Positions 8,163 to 18,336 are shown, numbered from the stretch's first letter. The stretch is 64,000 bases of DNA from Amia ocellicauda (GCF_036373705.1 NC_089855.1:50408329-50472328); one strand, 5' to 3'. Made by a program: numbers and translations. The notes: generated from the sequence alone by a model not told the origin.

Positions 8163-10198
8163 TTAAATACGGTACAATTCGTTAGTAAGGGTATTAATAA
8201 GGGTGTTTTGGCTCTCTATCACAAGGTTTTGCCCCACTAACACAAGTCTTTGATTTAGTAACAAGGTATGTAGCAACTCATGCCGACCTTCAGGAAGTAG
8301 CTCCGGGGGATGGTGTCCTGGCTCAGCTGCAAAGGATGGTCGCTCCGGTAAATCTCGGTCGAAGGAGGCAGGGAGCGAGCGTATACTCACGGACGGAGAC
8401 CAAGAAGGCCTTTGCGGTGACACCCTGGCCAATCGCGGTGTACTGTTCAGCGTTTCTGTAGCCAAGAAACGGGGCTGGGGGGACGATGTTGAAACCAGTC
8501 CGTCGTTGGGTGGTGTGTCAACCCTGACTGACGGCGACCCCTGAGGTTGTTGGTTGCCTGTATTTGTTCCGCCCGACAATGCGGCGGGCTGAATCTGGAT
8601 TGTTGAATTACCCCCAGAAGGCTGTGGCCTGAGTAGATGTTGGGGGGTCTCCAAGACCACCGTGGGGGATCCTCTCGGTGATCTCTCCGGGGAAGATGTT
8701 TGATCCCACTTAGACGGGGTAATTGTCCTCAATAGCTCATCCACAGAATGACTATCCCAAGAGTCTTGGGAAGAATAAAAATATACATTACATTTACATC
8801 TTTAAACGGCGACAGAAATCAAACTTAAAACAACATGTCCAGGACCTTCAAAACCTTTAGCTTTTTTAGACCTTTGAAAATAGGCTTAGACATTCACTAC
8901 AACGCCTTATTATTTACAGACAATATATTTATTAGGACTTGATAATAAATGTAAAACAGAGAAGCCTCTGTAAATAAACTGTTTCTTAAATGTAATATTG
9001 TTAATAAAACACTTTTTATACACACACACACCACATTTCATTTTTAAACGAACCTTCCAAGTGTAAACGCTTCCTGATCCCGGGACTTCCTGTTTCACAA
9101 ACGTTTTCACGATCTGTTTAAATATTAAATACAATGAACACCTTCAAGCCTTTTCCTACAGCCACTTTAAAACAGAAGTATAATTGCGGGAGATAAGCCA
9201 AACAACTTACTAAAACCTTTCGGACAGCTTTACTTCCTAACCAGACGGTCGGGCAATCGGTCATTTCTAAACACATGCCCCAGAAACAAGCCTAGACCTG
9301 TCCGGACTTCTAAAGATCTTTCCCAGAACCCCCAAGACCTACAGGAAATGGGCACCCCTCGCTTAAATATTAGCCCTCAACGGGCAAACAAAACCCTTTT
9401 AAAAACATTAAAGTTTGAAAGATCTTACTTACCTCCAAAGAATAATCGTTTCTTATGTTTTTCAGCTGGTTTAGCTTTTTGCACTTCTGTGAAGGTAAGA
9501 GACATGTTTAACCTTTAACCACCCCGCTTTATAAAAAGCTTTAACCTCTTACAAGCGGCAGATATATACTCACCGCTATCAGATACAGGGGCTGACGGCC
9601 TTTCAGATTCTTGAAAGGTTACGGTTCTCGAAGGTAAAACTAAACAAGCCCTCGCTGTGGAAGGCCTTTCGTTGTCTCGAACCACGTTTCTTAATACTGT
9701 TAGAAAGGATATTTTTTTAAATTAACAAGACGGGCCTCAAACATCTTACAGAAACGTTATACAAACAAACAGGGGTTTAGTTCTTACCCGGTCGGCAGAC
9801 AGCCTGTCTAGGGACAACCACTTCTCTTGGTTGATCCTCGGAGACATTAATCACAGGCCTTTCGATAGTTTCTGTGTAATTAAAGAGACCGCCATTAATA
9901 TATATTAAAACGTTTTCATAACTCTAATGAGCCGCTTCAAAACACAACCACACACCCATACATAAGAACCCTTGAGCGCAAACACAAAAATCTTACCGTC
10001 GTTGTTCCAGATGATCTCCTCAGCGTTGGGAATTAACTCCTGTTGACTGGCTGAAAAATAATTTTACAGAACTTAAAACAGATGTTATAACCTTATTTAC
10101 AATACATGCCCACAACCCGCTCTGAGTCAATGAAAATAATCTGAAGACTTACCTAAAAACTCGTTTAAATCGAAGTCGTTGATGTTGTTTCCGGACAT
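8163..10198 (-). CDS. Spliced Polinton gene, about seven exons, Pro/Ser-rich product
   Basis: Seven short open blocks on the minus strand are each bounded by consensus splice signals: 10153-10198 (with ATG), 9997-10050, 9788-9871, 9574-9696, 9433-9486, 9054-9089 and 8163-8764. Donors are mostly GTAAGT-like and acceptors are pyrimidine tract plus AG. All five internal blocks have lengths divisible by three and the same phase, which is hard to get by chance. The last block is Pro/Ser/Thr-rich and ends in a leucine-rich probable coiled coil (LLHTLLLNQRLVLV). An ERP tripeptide recurs in several blocks. Basic stretches suggest a nuclear protein. Function is not recognised. The block at 9054 has a weak donor and is the least certain. 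Confidence 0.7.
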
Positions 10199-10263
10199 TG
10201 TTGATCTTTAGGCTTAAATCGAAAGGTCAGTATGAGTCTGTCGAGCTGAAGACCAGACCTTCA

Positions 10264-10271
10264 TACTTATA
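10264..10271 (-). promoter_or_regulatory. TATA box of the spliced gene
   Basis: On the minus strand the run TATAAGTA lies 66 bases ahead of the ATG at 10198. Spacing allows a cap site near 10240 and a 5' leader of about 40 bases. It is conserved in all three copies. Confidence 0.55.
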
Positions 10272-11016
10272 CTGATGGCCGGATGCCGGATCTGCTTGTA
10301 AGGCATTGTTCTGGGCTGGCCTTTGTGCCGTCCTGTTACCAATTAACATATCAAAACCAACCAATAAAATGACCCTGCATCAATTTCAAATAGAAACCAA
10401 GATGGCGACGATCTCTCTCCTCTCTACTCTAAACTTTTATTAGAACCTTTTGGTCTCTCAAAAAAACATTTTTAAGCATCAAGACCTATAGTCAATAAAC
10501 ACTAAGAATATTTCAGGCCTTTATACGCGCTAAAAAACAACCTGAGCCAAGAAAATAACTATAAAGATCTAAAATAAGTAGCGCTTTTACAGTGATTTTT
10601 TTTTTTTTTTTAATAGCGATGCTTTCTTTGGTATTAAACAAGTCACAAACTACTCAGAACAGCGTTTATCCCCACAAAAGAGATATTTGGGTTTATTTTA
10701 CAAAGCTTATAAATTATATAGTATAAAAGTATTCTGAATGTTTTGAGACCACACGCCATGCCTACGTTTGTCTGAGCCCACCCCCGTCCCCCGTGGTGTG
10801 AGTGATTTAGCCTTGAGTGTTGTGATCTATTTAGCATTGAGTGATCAGTTGTTTTTATTTTTTAAATGATTCCTTATCATCAGGGATTGAGCCTGCTAAA
10901 ATACCTTAAAAACATATCCTTATCTTAAGTCTAACTCTTATGAGCTTTAAGACCCTAGAATGTATTTAAGTAAAACGAATGAACACATTATGTGTGAGAT
11001 AAAATATAACCACAGC

Positions 11017-11047
<31 letters not shown>

Positions 11048-11583
11048 AACAATTAACCTATACCCACAAACACCCACACACACACACACCCTCTTTTTTT
11101 AAATTTTATTTTTAATTAAATTTGAGGGGAGAGACAGAGCCATATACATTGGGGTTAACATAAGTACCCTATGCAAAACAGGAATTGTTAGGACCTGTGA
11201 CCATTACAGACAACAGAACTTGTTGATCTTATAAAATGATTGGGCGAGAGAGACAGAGAGAGAGAGACAGACAGAGACAGAGACAGAGACAGTGTGAATA
11301 TGATAAACGCACTATTCAAAATGGCATTGTTAAGACCTGGGACCATTACAGACAACAGAACTTGTTGATCTTATAAAATGCTTGGGCGAGAGAGACAGAG
11401 AGAGAGAGACAGACAGAGACAGAGACAGAGATAGTGTGAATATGATAAACGCACTATTCAAAATGGCATTGTTAAGACCTGGGCCCCTTACATGTATATT
11501 TACAAAAGACCCCCAACCACTACAGGAAGAGCCGACCCATTCACACTCTACAGTTGACCAACAAGAACAACAAGAACAACCGG
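10272..11583. other. Non-coding right flank of Polinton copy A
   Basis: No supportable gene is seen in this 1.3 kb. It is A/T-rich, with T runs near 10598 and 11019, a (CA)n stretch near 11083, and GA-rich tandem repeats from about 11183. It lies between the promoter of the spliced gene and the terminal repeat and may hold regulatory DNA. Confidence 0.6.
11183..11483. repeat. Two and a part direct repeats of about 143 bp with GA/CAGA microsatellite
   Basis: The unit begins near ATTGTTAAGACCTGGGACCA, continues through CTTGTTGATCTTATAAAATG and a GAGAGACAGA microsatellite, and ends with GATAAACGCACTATTCAAAA. Two nearly identical units follow one another, and the start of a third leads into the unique sequence before the terminal repeat. 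Confidence 0.85.
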
Positions 11584-11764
11584 TTATGGGTGGCCTTGTT
11601 GATCAGGGTTTTAGGGGTGTACACTTTCTGACGGATATGACGTAGGAATAATTAAGGAAATAACTCTAAAATCACGCCCCCCAATTATGACGTAGGAATA
11701 TTAATAAGCTTAGGGCATACGTCATAACAAAATAGGCCGCGCCCAAAAAACCCTACTATCTACT
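11584..11764. repeat. Right terminal inverted repeat, Polinton copy A
   Basis: The last 181 bp are the inverted complement of the left ends of copies B and C, with only a few differences. The outer end reads AGTAGATAGTAGGGTTTTTT inward. Three TGACGTA/TACGTCA sites resembling CREB/ATF targets lie inside. It is followed by CCTGTG. Confidence 0.95.
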
Positions 11765-12060
11765 CCTGTGTGGTGCATTTTCTCTCTCTCTATCTGTGAT
11801 TAAATCCTTACTTATATACATATGTCCATGAACGTTTCTGGAGCTCATGTAAATCACATCACATGACGGGCCGTGATCTTTTCGGTCACTTTGAAAGTTT
11901 TGCTCATGACAATCCTTTTCTATTGCGGCACGATGGCTGCCACCGAGGAAGGAAAGTCGTCCGCAGTTGGCTGCAAGCTTGCCTGAAGCGCAGGAAAGGA
12001 CTTACTCGCGACGTGCCACTTAAAGACTGAAGAAGTGGGGGTCGGCCTCACTGAGAGCCC

Positions 12061-13967
12061 TGAGGATTAGCTCACGTGGTAGAGCGCTCGCTTAGCATTG
12101 TAGCATTATGTTGGGTGTATTTGGATAAGAGCATTTGGGCTCTGAGCTGAAGCACTGATCTAAAGAAAACCTCTCCCCCCCAAAGTTATCAGATTCCCTT
12201 AGCTCATCAGCTTGGAACTGGTTTGCATCAAAGTGACAGTTTTGGGGAGGATGGCACCAAGAAGAGGCCAAATAGTTTGGAATTCTGCTATGAGATGTCT
12301 GGAGAAAGGGGCCTGTAGGTGATAAAAACTCTTTGAAGTGGACAAGAGCCGAAATCCCGACATAGAGCTACGAACCCAGGCCAACCGGCATTTCCAAAAG
12401 ATGGCATGGATTGACATCAGTCATAAATCAAGCCCCCCTCCAATAGGACACTGGGGGCTGAAACCGAAATCCAATCTCAAAAACTCAAGAACCAATCACC
12501 TCTTGATCTGACAGACTATAAGGAACAGCGGACAGTCTTTCTCGCTCTCTCTCACCTGAACCAGTAACTCGCTGCCACAGCTCAACCTGTAGCTCTGTTG
12601 CCAGAACCGGAACCAGAAACCAACTAAGTCTTTGCCGGCAACAGAAGAGTTAAACTGGGAGAAGGAGATTGAGCCGTACGAAGAATTCTTTTAAAGGACT
12701 TTATTAAATAAAGAACTTTACAGACTGCGCTGCCCGCCTGTGCCCACCTGATCAGTGGAGTTTTACAGCTGGACAATTGACTAAGTCGACTGTATACGAA
12801 AGTGTCAGTCATTTAAATAGCTATTTGAGTCTTAAGAAACTTGACCCTTGGAACAAACACGGCCCTGCTTTCCTCAAAGACTTTGTCTTCAAATAAGTAC
12901 GGTGAGAGACCCTGCTTGCCAAGAAGATTTTGTGCACAACCTTGGAGCCTTCAAACCAGTGGAAAATCTGTTTGGAAACGACTCTACTTTCGCGAAACCC
13001 CAACTTCCAGGTGTATCGACTGAGTGGAAGTTCTTGGACAAAGCCGAACCGGACTGCCTTTGTTCCAAACCACACGGACCTCGTGCCGTGTGCTGTTATC
13101 TGAGCCCGAAGCCAGAGAGGCCTCTCTGCGACGAAGTTCCGATAAGTTTAACCGTTTGGAGTTCATGATTCATGACATTTGAGAAATCAATTAGAAATGT
13201 TAATCTGTGATTCATAACTCTAGAATGTGTAATATCATTTAGTTTTCTTAAATATAAATGTGTGTTGCATTAAACTGTTTTGCTGATAATTTTAGAAATA
13301 AAATCTGTCAACGCCGAGAAATATCTTCTCATTCCTGTTTAACTGTTTAGTCTGAAATTGACACAAGTTAATAGACATTAGATTATTGGTGGCCCTGCCT
13401 ATCCTTAATCATTGAATAATAATCAGTTAAGGGAAATTGTGGTAACAAGTAATGATAGGATCTTTCTCGGCACCTAAACGTGAATGAGACTGATATATAT
13501 ATAACGAGAAGTTACCTGACATAAATACTAACCTGCGTAGTTATTTAATGTCTGACTAATAATACTAACGAGAGACTCACCTTCGTCTTACTAACCGGTA
13601 TTGTAGTCAATGTGTTTATAACCTTTTTTGTTTAACGATTTGTGTTATCATATGAGATCCCATGGTCTTTGTTTTGGTCACGGAAGTGATTTGTCTTCGA
13701 TTTGTTGATCTAGAGTTGAATTGTAATTAGTTTTTCCCTTTTGTATAATTAGTGTAGTGCTACATTTAGTCTTTGTTTTGAATACATTTGACAATTTATA
13801 TCTTTGGAATTGGTGTCTGCGTCCAATTATTACAGAAATTGAGTTCTACAAGATTCCAGGATTCGTGATAAGGTGATACTATAAATTCACTTCTTTAATT
13901 GAAATGTATAAGTGTACCTTACGCTACAGCATGCGAGAGGCAGCGGGATCAATGCCCGCATTCTCCA
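12061..13967 (+). pseudogene. tRNA-Ala(AGC) split by an LTR in the anticodon loop
   Basis: The 5' half (12061-12098) has a good A box (TAGCTCACGTGG) and ends in CTTAGCAT with the AGC anticodon. The 3' half (13929-13967) starts GCATGCGAGAGG and holds the variable loop, T arm and acceptor strand ending in TTCTCCA. Together they match vertebrate tRNA-Ala, with GCAT duplicated around the 1830-bp insert. The gene cannot give a normal tRNA. The T loop here also differs by one base from the other units. Confidence 0.88.
12099..13928 (+). mobile_element. Solo LTR, retrovirus-type, inside tRNA-Ala
   Basis: The insert starts TGTAGC and ends GCTACA, the TG...CA inverted ends of an LTR, and is flanked by a 4-bp GCAT duplication as made by class I (gamma/epsilon-like) retroviral integrases. 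Promoter parts are in order: CCAAT boxes near 12442 and 12491, TATAAGG at 12517, and AATAAA at 12707. No internal genes and no second LTR are present, so it is a solo LTR fossil. The stretch after the AATAAA, about 1.2 kb, is unusually long for a U5. Confidence 0.75.
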
Positions 13968-14981
13968 AGGCCTCAGGCGCTCGTGCCCCGGTTTCGGGGG
14001 AGAGTCGCTCACTTTTCTTGCCGCAGACACAGGCGCAAGGCATTGCCTGTTTGCCGTAAGGTTATCAGACACAACGCGCCGGCGACGGCTGCAGCATTAG
14101 CACGCCGGCTGGCCCTTCCGAAGTTCCCCAAAAACGACCGAGATGCCGCTTCGACGTCGTAACCCCAGGAACGACCGCAAAGGCACTCCAACCCTCAATC
14201 TTCCGATCCGAAGTCAGACCGAAGAGACTGTATGATGTTTTAGATTAAAGATAGTATGCAGACCGAGCAAGTTAGATTTATCGGGCTAGCAAACAGCCAT
14301 TGAGGCACCTGTTCGGGACGTACCCTGTAGAAATTCCTGTCAACGATAAAAGGATCAAACGGTGGAGAAAAAGCCCGCAGGATGTTTGTCAAAACTCTGT
14401 TTGTGGACTGAATGGCTTTCCCAGATTGGCAGGGACTGTTTTTGGTATTGACTGAAGGACAGTTGTAAAAGACAACCTCTCACCGGACCTCTGGCATACA
14501 CCAAAGAAAGCCACCTCACCTCTCCCCCGGATCTCACAAAACACAATCCCCCCCGCCCCCAGGGAAGACAGACCGCAATCGGACTCGGGCTTGCACCTTT
14601 TGATTGGATGAACGGCCGCAAACATTCTATGTCATTTTCTTTTAAAGCTTCACTCGTGCTTGTAAAAAACCGAGGTCTCACTGAAAGAATGCCCTGACGT
14701 GGTTGCTTCCAAGCTAGCTGGTTTACAAAGTTCCTTTTCGCTTTAACGATGATTTCCAAGAAGGGAAATAATCTATCTGTAATCTGTCAACACAGGCACC
14801 TTCTTCTCTATTAAGCCACGCGGTCACCACCAGGAAGATTAACGCACCAGGCCGACCCGGAGTTTTCGCCAATTCGTCTCCAAGCCTCCCAAGAGGGAAC
14901 ATAAACAGGCCTTATTCGCAGACACAGGCCCTCACACAGGGAGACCACCGCTTCACCGCCGCTGCCTCTGCCAAGGGCCCA

Positions 14982-15053
14982 AGGTCCCACCGAGACTTGA
15001 ACTCGGATCGCTGGATTCAGAGTCCAGAGTGCTAACCATTACACCATGGAACC
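14982..15053 (-). tRNA. tRNA-Gln(CTG)
   Basis: The 72-base minus-strand gene begins GGTTCCATGGTGTAATGGTT, carries anticodon CTG in GGACTCTGAATCC, and ends with a T arm CCGAGTTCAAGTCTCGG and acceptor TGGGACC plus T. It is nearly identical to vertebrate tRNA-Gln. The acceptor stem pairs fully with one G-T wobble. It is head to head with tRNA-Glu, 135 bp away. Confidence 0.95.
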
Positions 15054-15188
15054 AAGCCCGCTGCCCACCTCTTGCCCGTGATGAAGGTTTCTGCTCTACG
15101 CACACGTCTCGCTCTGTCGCACGGCCAAGTCCAGAGTGAGCCAAGTTGCGCCCAGAGTGCTGCGTGTGGCGGGTCACTTCCGGAGCCG

Positions 15189-15260
15189 TCCCTGGTGGTC
15201 TAGTGGTCAGGATTCGGCGCTCTCACCGCTGCGGCCCGGCTTCGATTCCCGGTCAGGGAA
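15189..15260 (+). tRNA. tRNA-Glu(CTC), slightly diverged
   Basis: It begins TCCCTGGTGGTCTAGTGG and has anticodon CTC in the vertebrate context. It differs from the good copy at 55682 in the anticodon stem and at the last base pair of the T stem (the B box starts GCTTCGA in place of GGTTCGA). The B-box change may weaken transcription. Confidence 0.85.
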
Positions 15261-15583
15261 GGTGGATCTGTTGCTCTTCCCCTAGGACCTGTATGGTGTG
15301 TTTTCTCTCTCTCTATCTGTGATTTAATCCTTACTTATATACATATGTCCATGAACGTTTCTGGAGCTCATGTAAATCACATCACACGACGGGCCGTGAT
15401 CTTTTCGGTCACTTTGAAAGTTTTGCTCATGACAATCCTTTTCTATTGCGGCACGATGGCTGCCACCGAGGAAGGAAAGTCGTCCGCAGTTGGCTGCAAG
15501 CTTGCCTGAAGCGCAGGAAAGGACTTACTCGCGACGTGCCACTTAAAGACTGAAGAAGTGGGGGTCGGCCTCACCGAGAGCCC

Positions 15584-15621
15584 TGAGGATTAGCTCACGT
15601 GGTAGAGCGCTCGCTTAGCAT
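15584..15621 (+). pseudogene. tRNA-Ala(AGC), 5' half only
   Basis: Same A-box half as in unit 1, ending at the LTR. The matching 3' half is absent from this unit, so the gene is dead. Confidence 0.85.
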
Positions 15622-17370
15622 TGTAGCGTTATGTTGGGTGTATTTGGATAAGAGCATTTGGGCTCTGAGCTGAAGCACTGATCTAAAGAAAACCTCTCCC
15701 CCCCAAAGTTATCAGATTCCCTTAGCTCATCAGCTTGGAAGTGGTTTGCATCAAAGTGACAGTTTTGGGGAGGATGGCACCAAGAAGAGGCCAAATAGTT
15801 TGGAATTCTGCTATGAGATGTCTGGAGAAAGGGGCCTGTAGGTGATAAAAACTCTTTGAAGTGGACGAGAGCCGAAATCCCGACATAGAGCTACGAACCC
15901 AGGCCAACCGGCATTTCCAAAAGATGGCATGGATTGACATCAGTCATAAATCAAGCCCCCCTCCAATAGGACACTGGGGGCTGAAACCGAAATCCAATCT
16001 TAAAAACTCAAGAACCAATCACCTCTTGATCTGACAGACTATAAGGAACAGCGGACAGTCTTTCTCGCTCTCTCTCACCTGAACCAGTAACTCGCTGCCA
16101 CAGCTCAACCTGTAGCTCTGTTGCCAGAACCGGAACCAGAAACCAACTAAGTCTTTGCCGGCAACAGAAGAGTTAAACTGGGAGAAGGAGATTGAGCTGT
16201 ACGAAGAATTCTTTTAAAGGACTTTATTAAATAAAGAACTTTACAGACTGCGCTGCCCGCCTGTGCCCACCTGATCAGTGGAGTTTTACAGCTGGACAAT
16301 TGACTAAGTCGACTGTATACGGAAGTGTCAGTCATTTAAATAGCTATTTGAGTCTTAAGAAACTTGACCCTTGGAACAAACACGGCCCTGCTTTCCTCAA
16401 AGACTTTGTCTTCAAATAAGTACGGTGAGAGACCCTGCTTGCCAAGAAGTTTCTGTGCACAACCTTGGAGCCTTCAAACCAGTGGAAAATCTGTTTGGAA
16501 ACGACTCTACTTTCGCGAAACCCCAACTTCCAGGTGTATCGACTGAGTGGAAGTTCTTGGACAAAGCCGAACCGGACTGCCTTTGTTCCAAACCACACGG
16601 ACCTCGTGCCGTGTGCTGTTATCTGAGCCCGAAGCCAGAGAGGCCTCTCTGCGACGAAGTTCAGATAAGTTTAACAGTTTGGAGTTCATGATTCATGACA
16701 TTTGAGAAATCAATTAGAAATGTTAATCTGTGATTTATAACTCTAGAATGTGTAATATCATTTAGTTTTCTTAAATATAAATGTGTGTTGCATTAAACTG
16801 TTTTGTTGATAATTTTAGAAATAAAATCTGTCAACGCCGAGAAATATCTTCTCATTCCTGTTTAACTGTTTAGTCTGAAATTGACACAAGTTAATAGACA
16901 TTAGATTATTGGTGGCCCTGCCTATCCTTAATCATTGAATAATAATCAGTTAAGGGAAATTGTGGTAACAAGTAATGATAGGATCTTTCTCGGCACCTAA
17001 ACGTGAATGAGACTGATATATATATAACGAGAAGTTACCTGACATAAATACTAACCTGCGTAGTTATTTAATGTCTGACTAATAATACTAACGAGAGACT
17101 CACCTTCGTCTTACTAACCGGTATTGTAGTCAATGTGTTTATAACCTTTTTTGTTTAACGATTTGTGTTATCATATGTGATCCCATGGTCTTTGATTTGG
17201 TCACGGAAGTGATTTGTCTTCGATTTGTTGATCTAGAGTTGAATTGTAATTCGTTTTTCCCTTTTGTATAATTAGTGTAGTGCTACATTTAGTCTTTGTT
17301 TTGAATACATTTGACAATTTATATCTTTGGAATTGGTGTCTGCGTCCAATTATTACAGAAATTGAGTTCT
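15622..17370 (+). mobile_element. Solo LTR, partial, unit 2
   Basis: Same LTR, same insertion base and same orientation as at 12099. The 3' end is lacking, and it runs directly into unit spacer sequence. The shared site shows it descends from the same insertion. Confidence 0.8.
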
Positions 17371-17790
17371 GGGAAGACAGACCGCAATCGGACTCGGGCT
17401 TGCACCTTTTGATTGGATGAACGGCCGCAAACATTCTATGTCATTTTCTTTTAAAGCTTCACTCGTGCTTGTAAAAAACCGAGGTCTCACTGAAAGAATG
17501 CCCTGACGTGGTTGCTTCCAAGCTAGCTGGTTTACAAAGTTCCTTTTCGCTTTAACGATGATTTCCAAGAAGGGAAATAATCTATCTGTAATCTGTCAAC
17601 ACAGGCACCTTCTTCTCCGTTAAGCCATGCGGTCACCACCAGGAAGATGAACGCACCAGGCCGACCCGGAGTTTTCGCCAATTCGTCTCCAAGCCTCCCA
17701 AGAGGGAACATAAACAGGCCTTATTCGCAGACACAGGCCCTCACGCAGGGAGACCACCGCTTCACCGCCGCTGCCCCTGCCAAGGGCCCC

Positions 17791-17862
17791 AGGTCCCACC
17801 GAGACTTGAACTCGGATCGCTGGATTCAGAGTCCAGAGTGCTAACCATTACACCATGGAACC
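17791..17862 (-). tRNA. tRNA-Gln(CTG)
   Basis: Identical in all tRNA positions to the copy at 14982. Only the flanks differ. Confidence 0.95.
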
Positions 17863-17997
17863 AAGCCGGCTGCCCACCGCTTGCCCGTGACGAAGGTTTC
17901 TGCTCTACGCACACGTCTCGCTCTGTCGCACGGCCAAGTCCAGAGTGAGCCAAGTTGCGCCCAGAGTGCTGCGTGTGGCGGGTCACTTCCGGAGCCG

Positions 17998-18069
17998 TCC
18001 CTGGTGGTCTAGTGGTCAGGATTCGGCGCTCTCACCGCCGCGGCCAGGGTTCGATTCCCGGTCAGGGAA
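17998..18069 (+). tRNA. tRNA-Glu(CTC), last gene before Polinton B
   Basis: Anticodon CTC and A box are intact. The T stem has one mismatch (CAGGG against CCCGG). The Polinton target site begins 27 bp after the gene end. The first T4 run of the empty unit now lies on the far side of the insertion; the first T run met is the T6 inside the element's own end (18117-18122). Confidence 0.88.
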
Positions 18070-18096
18070 GGTGGATCTGTTGCTCTTCCCCTGGGA

Positions 18097-18102
18097 CCTG
18101 TG
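18097..18102. repeat. Left target-site duplication of Polinton B (CCTGTG)
   Basis: Six bases, the length Polinton integrases produce, matching 33798-33803 on the other side of copy B. Confidence 0.92.
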
Positions 18103-18283
18103 AGTAGATAGTAGGGTTTTTTGGGCGCGGCCTATTTTGTTATGACGTATGCCCTAAGCTTATTAATATTCCTACGTCATAATTGGGGGGCGTGATTTTA
18201 GAGTTATTTCCTTAATTATTCCTACGTCATATTCGTCAGAAAGTGTACACCCCTAAAACCCTGAACAACAAGGCCACCCATAA
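18103..18283. repeat. Left terminal inverted repeat, Polinton B
   Basis: It begins AGTAGATAGTAGGGTTTTTT and pairs with 33617-33797 over 181 bp. Three TGACGTA-type sites lie inside. A run of C residues follows the repeat at about 18288. Confidence 0.95.
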
Positions 18284-18328
18284 AGACCCCCCCCCCCCCT
18301 GAAGGCAACGCCCCGAAACTCTCCTCTC

Positions 18329-18336
18329 TATTTAAG
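18329..18336 (+). promoter_or_regulatory. TATA-like box of the leftmost gene
   Basis: TATTTAAG lies 66-74 bases ahead of the ATG at 18403 and just inside the terminal repeat. The upstream CREB/ATF-like sites of the repeat would make a compact promoter. Confidence 0.5.

Larger units (their letters stand above)
1..11764. mobile_element. Polinton/Maverick copy A (right three quarters)
   Basis: This is a large self-synthesising DNA transposon of the Polinton (Maverick, adintovirus-like) family, cut on its left by the window start. The visible part holds major capsid protein, adenain-type protease, two virion-type proteins, packaging ATPase, family B DNA polymerase, a small protein, a spliced gene and the right terminal inverted repeat. 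This gene set is diagnostic of the family. By comparison with copies B and C about 4 kb is missing to the left. No break is seen in the visible genes, so this part looks whole. The element ends next to CCTGTG, the same flank as copies B and C. Confidence 0.96.
11765..15287. repeat. tRNA-gene tandem repeat, unit 1 (complete, about 3.5 kb)
   Basis: The unit runs from the Polinton flank CCTGTG to the equivalent CCTGTA. It carries a split tRNA-Ala with an LTR, tRNA-Gln on the minus strand and tRNA-Glu on the plus strand. The 5' spacer 11771-12060 and the middle spacer 13968-14981 show no gene; the middle spacer is G/C-rich in its first 250 bp. The same unit recurs through the window, so this is a tandem tRNA cluster like those known in fish and amphibians. 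Confidence 0.9.
15288..18102. repeat. tRNA-gene tandem repeat, unit 2 (shortened, about 2.8 kb)
   Basis: This unit lacks the 3' half of tRNA-Ala and about 0.7 kb of the spacer compared with unit 1. tRNA-Gln and tRNA-Glu remain. The end (18097-18102) is the left target-site copy of Polinton B. Spacers 15294-15583 and 17371-17790 show no gene. Confidence 0.9.

Noticed and set aside
8910-9134. 74-aa minus-strand frame beside the spliced gene
   Set aside because: It reads through predicted intron sequence and splice signals; the spliced reading explains the region better.
10643-10837. 64-aa minus-strand frame in the right flank
   Set aside because: Short, no start context or family resemblance, in A/T-rich non-coding DNA.
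11330-11480. Polinton end repeat extended inward by the direct repeats
   Set aside because: Left ends of copies B and C have no such repeats; the inverted match stops after 181 bp.
11382-11645. 87-aa plus-strand frame rich in RDRDRD
   Set aside because: It is the translation of the GA-rich microsatellite and the end repeat; no protein-like composition and it differs between copies.
12848-13168. 106-aa plus frame and overlapping minus frames inside the LTR
   Set aside because: They recur only because the LTR recurs; no retroviral domain, several overlapping frames and no codon signal.
13899-14162. 87-aa Arg/Ala-rich frame after the tRNA-Ala 3' half
   Set aside because: G/C-rich spacer; the frame begins inside the LTR and crosses the tRNA half.
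11765-18102. CRISPR array or bacterial operon
   Set aside because: Repeats are kilobase-scale units with eukaryotic tRNA genes and an LTR; no short spaced repeats.
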